Below are positions 15,522 to 23,186 of a stretch of DNA of 45,115 bases, piece by piece. The stretch is from positions 1 through 45,115 of the forward strand of contig QCOL01000009.1 of the NCBI GenBank assembly GCA_003212925.1, in the 5' to 3' direction. The first letter of the stretch is position 1, and every line of letters begins with the position of its first letter. The position numbers and the translations under genes were made by a program. Source of the DNA: Pelagibacteraceae bacterium AG-430-P08. Its GTDB lineage: Bacteria; Pseudomonadota; Alphaproteobacteria; Pelagibacterales; Pelagibacteraceae. The notes under the pieces were generated by a model. The model was not told the origin of the DNA, did not search any database, and saw only the letters and a program-made list of their open reading frames with translations.

Positions 15522-17603
15522 TCAAATTTTAATTTTTTTGGAGATCTTTAAAATAAATGCGTAGTCAAAAGCTATTTCTTCAATGGCACCATCTCTACCT
15601 GACTTACCTCCATGACCTGCATTCATTTCAGTTTTTAACAAAAGTAAATTATTATCAGTTTTTAAATCTCTAAGTTTGGCTGTAAATTTTGCTGGTTCAT
15701 CGAATAGCACTCTATTATCACTTAAGCTTGTAGTAATTAACATGTGAGGGTAATCCATTTTTTTAATATTATTATACGGAGCATAAGAATAGATGTAATC
15801 AAAATGGTCTTTTTTATCTTTTGCATTTCCGAATTCATCAAATTCTCCAACAGTAAGGGGCAAAGAATGATCCAAGTTAGTTGTTAAAGAGTCAACAAAT
15901 GGTACAGCCATGACAATTCCAAGAAACAATTCTGGAGATTGATTAACTACTGCTCCCATTAATAAACCACCAGCTGATCCACCCATGCCAATAATTTTTC
16001 CTTTCGATGAATATCCTTTTTCAATCAAAAACTTTGCCACGTGTATGTAATCTTCAAATGTATTTTTTTTATTAAGAAGCTTTCCTTCTTTCCACCATTT
16101 CATTCCTTTTTCCATTCCTCCTCTAATATGCGCGGTTACCCAAATAATATCTCTGTCAATTAAACTCAATCTAGTTGAGGAAAAATCTGGAGTCATTGAA
16201 CTTCCATAGGATCCATAGCCATATAAAAGTAAATTTGCTGAACCATTAATTTTTGTTTTTTTGTGTCTAGTAATTGTAAGTGGAACTAATCTTCCATCAT
16301 GAGAAGGGCACTCTAGTCTTTCGACTATATAGTCATCTGGATTATGACCAGATGGGATTTCTTGTTCTTTTACTAATTTTTTTTCTTTGGTTTTTAGATT
16401 GTATAAATAAGTTTTACCTGGTGTTTTAGGGGATGAATATGACAAGAAAACTGAGTCAGTATTTTTATTTCTTTGTATTAATGAAACACTAGGCACAATC
16501 ACAGACTCATCAGTAAATTTTAATTCTTCCTCAATTCCTGTTTGTTTATTTCTTACAAATAATTTTCCTAATGCATTTGATTTTTCTCCTCTGATAATCC
16601 AGTCATTCAAAAATATTAATCCTCCTATCAAAACCTCTTCTTTAGCAGCTATATAAATTTCCCACTTTTGATTTGATAAATCTTCACATCTTTCGATTTT
16701 GAAATCCTCTGCATCATCATTAGTATGACAATAAAAATATCCACCCCAAGAATTGACTGAATAAATTACACCCTTTTTTCTTTTTATAATTAATTTTGGC
16801 TTTGGGTTTTTTTCTGTTACTTCAAAGTAGTATTGTTCAGAAGTATTATGATCTGAAGTTGTTATAAAAAAATATTTTTCATCTGAACTCAAACTTATGC
16901 CCACAGTAAATGCTTCACTTTTTTCTTCAAAAATAAGCTCATCATCTTTGACTGATGATCCAATTTTGTGCCTATATATTTTTCTTGGTCTATGAAATTC
17001 ATCAAGCTTTGAATAAAAAAAATATTGGTCGTCCAAACTAAAAGTAATACTCCCACTAGTTTCCTCTATTTTCTCAGTGACCAATTTTCCCGAGCTAATA
17101 TTTCTTATGTAAATTGTATAATATTCAGATCCTTTTAAATCTAAAGAATAACCTAAAAGTTTGTCATTATAACTTACCTCTAAATCACCTACACCGAAAT
17201 ATTCAGTTTTCAATTTCTCTTTTTCTTTATCACCGTTCCAAAATTCTTCAACTTTATCACTCCCAATTTTCTTTCTTAGTTTTATCGAATAATTTCCTAC
17301 TGCAGTTGTTTTAGTCCAATATTCAAATTCTTTGTCTTTAAATTTTAATGATTCATCATCTAACTTTATTCTACCTTTAATTTCATCAAATAAGATTTTC
17401 TGATATTTTTTTGTGTCTTTTAAATTATGTTCTGTAAAATTATTTTCTTCTTCAAGATATTTCCTAACATCTGGAAGTAGCTTTGAACTATCTTTTAAAA
17501 CCTCAAGAATATCGTCTTGATGGATCCAACTATAATTATCCTCCCACGTGGTATTGTGACAAGATTTAAGCTCTGGTTTTTTTTTAAGTTGTGGTATTTT
17601 CAT
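15522..17603 (-). CDS. ptrB: Oligopeptidase B-like serine peptidase (prolyl oligopeptidase family S9A)
   Basis: At 693 residues it has the normal length of the S9A family. An N-terminal 'WEDNYSWI' helix region and a long beta-propeller (about 75-410) are followed by an alpha/beta-hydrolase domain. The nucleophile Ser is in 'GMGGSAGGLLMG' (about residue 538), the Asp in 'SLSDNRVLFDEPAKF' (about 628) and the His in 'NAGHGG' (about 664). 'HIRGGMEKGMKWW' is the typical oligopeptidase B block. It cleaves short peptides after basic residues in the cytoplasm (family knowledge). The start at 17603 lies only 14 bases from the start of the divergent J-protein gene, so both promoters must sit partly inside the opposite coding sequences. 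Confidence 0.93.
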   Translation of the reverse strand: MKIPQLKKKPELKSCHNTTWEDNYSWIHQDDILEVLKDSSKLLPDVRKYLEEENNFTEHNLKDTKKYQKILFDEIKGRIKLDDESLKFKDKEFEYWTKTTAVGNYSIKLRKKIGSDKVEEFWNGDKEKEKLKTEYFGVGDLEVSYNDKLLGYSLDLKGSEYYTIYIRNISSGKLVTEKIEETSGSITFSLDDQYFFYSKLDEFHRPRKIYRHKIGSSVKDDELIFEEKSEAFTVGISLSSDEKYFFITTSDHNTSEQYYFEVTEKNPKPKLIIKRKKGVIYSVNSWGGYFYCHTNDDAEDFKIERCEDLSNQKWEIYIAAKEEVLIGGLIFLNDWIIRGEKSNALGKLFVRNKQTGIEEELKFTDESVIVPSVSLIQRNKNTDSVFLSYSSPKTPGKTYLYNLKTKEKKLVKEQEIPSGHNPDDYIVERLECPSHDGRLVPLTITRHKKTKINGSANLLLYGYGSYGSSMTPDFSSTRLSLIDRDIIWVTAHIRGGMEKGMKWWKEGKLLNKKNTFEDYIHVAKFLIEKGYSSKGKIIGMGGSAGGLLMGAVVNQSPELFLGIVMAVPFVDSLTTNLDHSLPLTVGEFDEFGNAKDKKDHFDYIYSYAPYNNIKKMDYPHMLITTSLSDNRVLFDEPAKFTAKLRDLKTDNNLLLLKTEMNAGHGGKSGRDGAIEEIAFDYAFILKISKKIKI

Positions 17604-17617
17604 TAAATCAAAAATAT

Positions 17618-18121
17618 ATGAATATAATAATTTATACAGTGGTTATATTAACCATTTTTTATTTTCTACTACGTTTAATAACCAACATTTCATCTAGGAA
17701 AATTTCAAAAGGCCTAAGATTTTTAATTATATTAGGATTAATTGCTTTAGCAGTTTTGTTTGCTATTGGTGGAAAATTTTTAGTAACCCTGCCTCTTACT
17801 TTGGCAAGTTTAGCTTTATTAAAATTAAAAGGTCTATCTATTTTCCAATTAATTTCTCTTTTTAGACTTATTCAAACATTAAGAAGATCTGGTCGCTTTT
17901 CTTTTAACCAAGCGGGTACCAATAACGTTTCGTCTATATCAGTTTCAGAGGCTTACAAAATTTTAAATTTAGATATGAATAAAAAAGTTACCAAGGAGGA
18001 TGTCAATAAAGCATACATAAAAATTCAAAAAAAAATTCATCCTGACATTTCTCCTGAAACTTCAAGATTATCCTCAATTGTTAATGAGGCTAAAGATATT
18101 GTGCTAAACGATATTTCTTAA
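17618..18121 (+). CDS. Membrane-anchored J-domain protein (DnaJ-like co-chaperone)
   Basis: From the ATG at 17618 the product has 167 residues: two to three hydrophobic helices in the first 85 residues and a C-terminal J domain (about 107-167) with the HPD motif at 141-143 ('KKIHPDIS'). The J domain starts with 'SEAYKILNLD', the usual 'xAYxiLgl' helix I. The protein would recruit DnaK to the inner membrane. A GTG at 17591 would extend it by nine residues but would overlap the divergent ptrB start, so I prefer the ATG. The last four bases overlap the stop codon of the convergent GT9 gene in a TTAA palindrome. Confidence 0.85.
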   Translation: MNIIIYTVVILTIFYFLLRLITNISSRKISKGLRFLIILGLIALAVLFAIGGKFLVTLPLTLASLALLKLKGLSIFQLISLFRLIQTLRRSGRFSFNQAGTNNVSSISVSEAYKILNLDMNKKVTKEDVNKAYIKIQKKIHPDISPETSRLSSIVNEAKDIVLNDIS

Positions 18122-19080
18122 GCAATAATTTCTAAAAATCTCTCAAAAATTTTTTGTGGATCAATTTTATCTTTACCTAAAGTATTATGTGTTACTGTGT
18201 TTTCTTCGTCTGGAATTATCGGAAACATTTTTGAGCTATAATTTCCATAAATTAATGGAGTATCAGCCATTAAAGTAATTGTTTTAATACCTAAAGCTGA
18301 GGATAAATGACTAAAGCTCGAATCATTACAAATGGATACATTACAATTCTTAATTAACGGTAAAATTTCTTTAATGCTTAAATTATCTAAACGAGTACAA
18401 AAATTCTGAAATTTAGATTGCAAAATTTCGTTTAATACTTCCTGTTCCTCATTTGCCTTACCTGTTGCAAGAAAAAATCTGCAATTTTTCATATTTGATA
18501 TCTTATCAATTACGCTTAAGAAAGTTTTTGCAGGAATTCTTTTTGTAGGTCCAGAACCACCTATGCCTAAGAGAATATTTGTAGTATTTTTATCTATTTG
18601 AAATTTTTGTGCTGCGTTAGAAATTAAATTACTATCGATTTGTACTTCAGGATCCTCATTAATGTCTAAATCTAAATTTTTTTTTAAAAATTTTTTAGGA
18701 GCCTCAATTATATGTTGTTTGTTTTTTGCGAACAATGGATATTGGTAAATTTGTGGAATACCAGATATCTTAGCAACTAAGTTAAATCTTAGAGATGAAT
18801 TAAAAATAAAAATTTTATCAAATTTATATTTTTTTAAATCGTTTGCTAATTTAAAAATACCAAAAAAACCACCATGTCTATTATTTGTTTTATTATCTCT
18901 TTCTAGAGTAAGAATTTTATCAATATATTTTGTCTGGTGTAAATATTGATTGGCTTTAGAGTTTTCTTTTACCAATATACTAATTGGTGAATTAAATTTT
19001 TTGGACAAAGCCTTTATAAATGGTAAGAAAATTACGGTATCTCCAATACCCATTCTGCTCTGAACTGCTAATATTTTCAT
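18118..19080 (-). CDS. GT9-family glycosyltransferase (heptosyltransferase-like)
   Basis: The protein (320 residues) begins 'MKILAVQSRMGIGDTVIFLP', the GT9 N-terminal pattern in which a GxGD(x)(I/V) turn follows the first strand. The second domain has 'ILLGIGGSGPTKRIPAKTF' (about 170-188), equivalent to the 'GaS...K.WP...f' nucleotide-binding block, and 'CNDSSFSHLSSALGIKTITL' (about 252-271), the ADP-heptose/donor-binding 'ndSg..HlAaalg.p...l' motif. It would add a sugar to the LPS core or another envelope glycan at the inner face of the inner membrane. The donor could be ADP-heptose or another sugar. It is divergent from the DapA-like gene. Confidence 0.85.
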   Translation of the reverse strand: MKILAVQSRMGIGDTVIFLPFIKALSKKFNSPISILVKENSKANQYLHQTKYIDKILTLERDNKTNNRHGGFFGIFKLANDLKKYKFDKIFIFNSSLRFNLVAKISGIPQIYQYPLFAKNKQHIIEAPKKFLKKNLDLDINEDPEVQIDSNLISNAAQKFQIDKNTTNILLGIGGSGPTKRIPAKTFLSVIDKISNMKNCRFFLATGKANEEQEVLNEILQSKFQNFCTRLDNLSIKEILPLIKNCNVSICNDSSFSHLSSALGIKTITLMADTPLIYGNYSSKMFPIIPDEENTVTHNTLGKDKIDPQKIFERFLEIIA

Positions 19081-19128
19081 ATAGTATTTATAAACTTTAC
19101 TGAGTATATTTTTATATAAATTTTTATT

Positions 19129-20013
19129 ATGACAGAAATAAGTGGAATTTTTGCTGCTTCAATGTCAGTGCTTAACAATGATTTAAGCCTGAATGTTGAA
19201 AAAACAATAATGCATGCTGATAAGCTTATCGATCAAGGTTGTCATGGCACTGTAATCTTTGGCAGCACAGGTCAGTCTCAATTAATACCTATTTCAGAAA
19301 AAATTGACTTACTTAACAATCTCTCAAAAAGCAAATATCAAGATAAACATATAATTGGCACAGGTCTTAACTCTTTAGGTGAAACAATAAATTTTATGAG
19401 GATAGCAATTTCATTGAATCTAAATAAATTTTTAATTATGCCTCCCGCTTATTATAGTTATGGTGATACAGAGGTTTTGGATTTTTATTCTAGAATAATT
19501 AATTCGGTGCCAGATTGTAAAATTATTCTTTATAATTTTGAAAAACTTAGTGGTTATAAATTTAGTTTGAAGTGTGTAGAGACACTTGTTAATAAATTTC
19601 CAAAACAAATAGTTGGGGCAAAAGATAGCTCTTACAATTTATATGAAAATTTAAAACTTAAAAATTTTTCAATTTTACCTGGTTCAGAAATTAAATTGTT
19701 AAAAGGATTGGAATTAGGATGTTCTGGTATAATAACTGCAACATGCAACGTTACAGCAGAATTATCTAGGCAAGTTTATGATGATTTTTTTGCAGGAAAA
19801 AAACAATTATATAATGATAAGTTATGCGATGTGAGAAGCACCTTTGATAAATATAATCTAATTTCTAGTTTACATACTTTTTGTGCACAAAACGACAATC
19901 TGTACAAAAATATTTTACCACCACTAAGTCTCTTAAATAAAAATGATGAAGAGGAATTAATGAATAGATTAAAAGATTTAAAATTTTATAACAAACCAAC
20001 CCTGGCAGCATAA
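19129..20013 (+). CDS. DapA-like class I aldolase (dihydrodipicolinate synthase family, not assigned to lysine synthesis)
   Basis: The 294-residue (beta/alpha)8 protein shows the family order: 'FGSTGQSQLI' (44-53) as variant of 'GTTGES', Tyr135 in 'LYNFEKLSG' and the Schiff-base Lys165 in 'VGAKDSS'. The Thr of the canonical TTGES is Ser, and Glu is Gln, so substrate binding differs from true DHDPS. Related enzymes include N-acetylneuraminate lyase and KDG aldolase. The last residues are one base from the start of cfa, so the two are co-transcribed, but no pathway link is apparent. I call it DapA-like only. Confidence 0.83.
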   Translation: MTEISGIFAASMSVLNNDLSLNVEKTIMHADKLIDQGCHGTVIFGSTGQSQLIPISEKIDLLNNLSKSKYQDKHIIGTGLNSLGETINFMRIAISLNLNKFLIMPPAYYSYGDTEVLDFYSRIINSVPDCKIILYNFEKLSGYKFSLKCVETLVNKFPKQIVGAKDSSYNLYENLKLKNFSILPGSEIKLLKGLELGCSGIITATCNVTAELSRQVYDDFFAGKKQLYNDKLCDVRSTFDKYNLISSLHTFCAQNDNLYKNILPPLSLLNKNDEEELMNRLKDLKFYNKPTLAA

Positions 20014-20014
20014 A

Positions 20015-21202
20015 ATGCAATTAGCAAGATTTCTTAACAAAGTTTTTAAAAAAGGTGGTTTTGTATTAACTGATGCTAATTCTAAAGACTATATTATTGG
20101 AGAACCAGACAATAACCCTATTAGACTAAAAATTTTAAATAAAAATCTTCATTATAAATTGTTATTTCATCCTGATTTATATTTTGGCGAAGCATATACC
20201 AACGGTGAAATTGTAATTGAAAACGGCACACTTACAGATTTTTTAGATCTTGCCTTAATGAATTTTGGAAGGGGAGAATTAAACTTTTTCAGTTATTTAA
20301 TTAATAAATTAAGGGGATCATATAGATATTTAACTAACTTTAATTTTATTAAAAAATCCAAAATGAATGTATCTCACCATTATGATATTAAGGACGACTT
20401 GTATGACTTATTTTTAGATCCAAAAAGACAGTATTCTTGTGCATATTTTAAAGATGAGAGTGACAGTTTGGAAACAGCTCAAAATAATAAAATTCAACAC
20501 ATAATTAAAAAATTAAATATAAAACCCAATCAAAAAGTTTTAGATATTGGATGTGGCTGGGGTTCACTTGCCATCGATATAGCCAAAAGTGCTCAATGTG
20601 AAGTAACTGGAATCACTTTATCAAAGAACCAACTTAATTATTGTACCCAAAAAGCTAAAGAATTGAATTTAGAAAACCAAGTTAAGTTTAAACTAATGGA
20701 TTATAGAGAGTTAAATGAAAAATTTGACAGAATTGTAAGTGTTGGGATGTTCGAACATGTTGGAAGAAAATTTTATAAAAAATTTTTTAAACAAATCGAA
20801 AAAATGTTGAAAGAAGACGGGGTTTCACTGATACACACTATTGGATCTGTAAATCCTCCAAGAGATCCTCATCCATGGATTACGAAATATATTTTTCCTG
20901 GTGGTTATACTCCAAGTTTAAGTGAAGTAACCAACCCTATTGAAAAAGCTGGCTTAATAGTAACAGATATTGAGGTTTTAAGGCTTCATTACGCACACAC
21001 TTTGAGACATTGGAAAGAAAATTGCTTAAAAAATAAAGATAAAATTATCCAAATGTTTGATGAAAAATTTTTTAGAATGTGGGAGTTTTATCTTGCTGGT
21101 TGTGAAATGGCATTCAAGTGGGGAGATCAAGTTGTATATCAATTTCAACTTACTAAAAATTATAGTTCAACACCTGTGACTAGAGACTATATTTATCAAT
21201 AA
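20015..21202 (+). CDS. cfa: Cyclopropane-fatty-acyl-phospholipid synthase
   Basis: At 395 residues it has full length. The N-terminal domain (1-115) is followed by 'NVSHHYDIKDDLYDLFLDP' (in the 120s), the diagnostic CFA entry block, and 'QYSCAYF'. The SAM site 'VLDIGCGWGSLAIDIAK' lies at about 176-192, and 'HTIGSVNPPRDPHPWITKYI' and 'LRLHYAHTLRHW' later in the chain are the family's bicarbonate/active-site regions. It transfers a methylene group from SAM to unsaturated acyl chains of membrane phospholipids. It starts one base after the DapA-like stop codon and is followed 29 bases later by the polylysine protein. Confidence 0.95.
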   Translation: MQLARFLNKVFKKGGFVLTDANSKDYIIGEPDNNPIRLKILNKNLHYKLLFHPDLYFGEAYTNGEIVIENGTLTDFLDLALMNFGRGELNFFSYLINKLRGSYRYLTNFNFIKKSKMNVSHHYDIKDDLYDLFLDPKRQYSCAYFKDESDSLETAQNNKIQHIIKKLNIKPNQKVLDIGCGWGSLAIDIAKSAQCEVTGITLSKNQLNYCTQKAKELNLENQVKFKLMDYRELNEKFDRIVSVGMFEHVGRKFYKKFFKQIEKMLKEDGVSLIHTIGSVNPPRDPHPWITKYIFPGGYTPSLSEVTNPIEKAGLIVTDIEVLRLHYAHTLRHWKENCLKNKDKIIQMFDEKFFRMWEFYLAGCEMAFKWGDQVVYQFQLTKNYSSTPVTRDYIYQ

Positions 21203-21231
21203 ATTATTGATAGGGTCATTTCTTCTTAGAA

Positions 21232-22431
21232 ATGAAAAAAAAACAGAAAAAATCAAAAAAAAAGACAAAAACTAAAAAAAAAAATAAAGCTAAAAGAGCT
21301 AAAAGAAAAATAAATAAAATTAGAAAAAGCTCAAAAAAGCAAAGAAAAAATAAGTTAATTAAAAAAAAGAAAAAAAATAAGTCTAAAAAACCAAAAAAAG
21401 TCAATTACCAACCAAAAATAAAAAAAAAACAGAAAGATAGCCTAGTCTTAAAACTAGTTAAATTTGAATTATCTCTCAAACCACAATTTAATTTCAAATT
21501 TAATTTTGGTTTGGAAAAAAGCATTCAGAGTTTTTTTGACAAGATTTCAGAGACAATTTCTAATTACAAGATATTAAAAACCGATGAAAAAAGAAGAATA
21601 AAAATAGAAAAAATTGAAAGGGAGAGAAAAGAAAAAATTGAAGAAGCAGAGAAGAAAAAAGAAGAAGAAAATTTAAGATTAAAGCTGAGGGAGCAAACGC
21701 TAAGAGAAGAGGAAAGATTAGAAAAACAGAGAACGAAAGATATAAAATTATTTTTAAGAAAAGAACAAGCGCTTTTAAGAATCGAACAAGCAGAAAAGCA
21801 AAAACAATTTTTAAAACAATTAAGATTAGATAAACAAATTGAAAAATTCAGAATAAGAGAAGTTAAAGAACTAGAAAAACTTGAGAAAATTTCCCTAAAA
21901 GAAAAAAGAGAAGATTATTCTGGGCTACAAGAGAGAATCGACAAACTTAAAGAAAAATACAGATTACTAAGAGATCAAAAAATCAAAGAAAGAGTTGAGG
22001 CGCTAGGTGTTAAACTTCAAGGTGACGAAGACAGAGAAACCTTATTAGAAAAAGAAAAAGAATATACATTAGCAAGACAAAAAGTTGAATTTGCACTTGA
22101 AAGTTTTTACAGAAGCGCAAGTAGTTTAGTATTTCAACTCAATAAAAGACATATTACAAGAGATATGTCTATTTTTCGATGTATAGATAGACGATTTGAA
22201 ACTGGAGAAGTTTTTATTAAATGGGACGAGTCATCAGATGATGAGTGGTTATTATTAATTTACATCAAAAATAACTCTCCAGATGAAGGAATTGTCATTG
22301 AAGATAAAACAAACCCTGAAAAAAATCTTTCCCATGAGTTTAGAAATGTAGATATCTTTAAAGCTTCAGACACCATGGTAGACTCTTTAACACAGCTTAT
22401 TGCAAGGAAAAGAGCCAAAAATAATAATTAA
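21232..22431 (+). CDS. Unknown protein: polylysine N-terminal tail, long coiled coil, C-terminal globular domain
   Basis: I do not recognise a family. Residues 1-56 hold 32 Lys and 4 Arg with only scattered other residues, like a histone tail. Residues 57-112 are mixed. Residues about 113-285 are a charged, Glu/Lys/Arg-rich alpha-helical coiled coil with a heptad-like pattern. Residues about 286-395 look globular, containing 'SLVFQLNKRHITRDMSIFRC' (about 298-317) and an acidic segment with 'DESSDDEWLLLIYI' (332-345). No signal peptide or membrane helix is seen. The tail could bind DNA, RNA or membrane phosphates. At DNA level the tail is almost all A, with runs of eight or nine A that could cause polymerase or ribosome slippage. 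It lies between cfa and a small membrane protein gene, probably in one transcript. Confidence 0.75.
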   Translation: MKKKQKKSKKKTKTKKKNKAKRAKRKINKIRKSSKKQRKNKLIKKKKKNKSKKPKKVNYQPKIKKKQKDSLVLKLVKFELSLKPQFNFKFNFGLEKSIQSFFDKISETISNYKILKTDEKRRIKIEKIERERKEKIEEAEKKKEEENLRLKLREQTLREEERLEKQRTKDIKLFLRKEQALLRIEQAEKQKQFLKQLRLDKQIEKFRIREVKELEKLEKISLKEKREDYSGLQERIDKLKEKYRLLRDQKIKERVEALGVKLQGDEDRETLLEKEKEYTLARQKVEFALESFYRSASSLVFQLNKRHITRDMSIFRCIDRRFETGEVFIKWDESSDDEWLLLIYIKNNSPDEGIVIEDKTNPEKNLSHEFRNVDIFKASDTMVDSLTQLIARKRAKNNN

Positions 22432-22461
22432 ACATTTATATTTAATTAGATATTATCTTAT

Positions 22462-22755
22462 ATGATTTTAGGATCTGCCTTTTTAATAATTTTATATTTA
22501 GTTTTCAGATACATTATTGCGTGGATCACATATTATAATAATTTAGACCCAAGACTTGGTGAAAGTACGTGGCGATTCACTTATGATTATCCAGTAGTTG
22601 GTGAGAGAGACATTTCTGATTTGGATGATAAGGATTTTGTTAGATTAAGAAGAAAAAAAAATAAAATTATATTACTAATGTACTCAATAGTCTTAGTAAT
22701 GTTTGTATCCTCCATGTCTTTATTAAGTAAATTTTTATTATTTTTCACAAGTTAG
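22462..22755 (+). CDS. Small unknown membrane protein with two transmembrane helices
   Basis: The 97 residues form a hydrophobic helix at about 2-22, a charged central loop ('RLGESTW', 'ERDISDLDDKDFVRLRRKK') and a second helix at about 69-93. I do not recognise the family. The loop between the helices is about 45 residues. It follows the polylysine/coiled-coil gene by 30 bases on the same strand and overlaps the convergent DUF393 gene by 11 bases. The close spacing suggests co-expression with the coiled-coil protein, so the pair may act at the membrane together, which is inference. Confidence 0.65.
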   Translation: MILGSAFLIILYLVFRYIIAWITYYNNLDPRLGESTWRFTYDYPVVGERDISDLDDKDFVRLRRKKNKIILLMYSIVLVMFVSSMSLLSKFLLFFTS

Positions 22756-23101
22756 ATTTTTTTAGTTGCTTTTTATTTTTTAAGTAAAGAAAAAAAGCTA
22801 CTATTTCATATACAACTGAAAATATATTAAAGATGATTGGTAATTTAAAAAATTTATAGAGAAATTTATATTTTGGCATTTTTTTCCATAATAATAAAAA
22901 TGCCTCTGCACCTCCTAAAACTTTCTCACCATCTTTGATATGAAGTCTTCTTAAAAGTTGTTTACTGTCTTTAGAAGTTTCCTTTTCAGCCAACTCATTA
23001 TCTGTAATATCAACCCAATCGATTTCATCTATTTTTTCTTTTTTATAAAGATCAATTTCGGCCTTACAAATTTTACAAGAATTATTAAAATAAACTTTCA
23101 T
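22745..23101 (-). CDS. DUF393/DCC-family thiol-disulfide oxidoreductase-like protein
   Basis: The 118-residue protein starts with a strand and 'NNSCKICKAEIDLYKK', i.e. a CxxC at Cys9 and Cys12 at the end of a first beta strand, as in the DCC family (named for its Asp-Cys-Cys motif; here the first residue is Ser). The middle has 'RLHIKDGEKVLGGAEAFLLLW' (shown only to mark the block, about 51-71), the usual 'G..a...lw' block. A hydrophobic C-terminal helix (about 88-106) may associate with the membrane. Function in the family is not well defined; a redox role is implied by the CxxC. It is convergent with the previous small membrane protein. Confidence 0.8.
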   Translation of the reverse strand: MKVYFNNSCKICKAEIDLYKKEKIDEIDWVDITDNELAEKETSKDSKQLLRRLHIKDGEKVLGGAEAFLLLWKKMPKYKFLYKFFKLPIIFNIFSVVYEIVAFFLYLKNKKQLKKSNL

Positions 23102-23186
23102 AATAAGTGAATTTATTACTAATTTGTCTCAGGTATGTACATGCGTAAAATACTCTAATTGAAAATTTTATGAAATAATCTATTTA

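Noticed and set aside
21216-21404. Phe/Leu-rich frame on the minus strand
   Set aside because: It is the complement of the polylysine tail (AAA reads as TTT), so it is a composition artefact.
23138-23152. Short palindrome around ATGTACAT upstream of tldD as an operator
   Set aside because: The perfect part is only eight bases, common by chance in AT-rich DNA, and no second copy occurs nearby.
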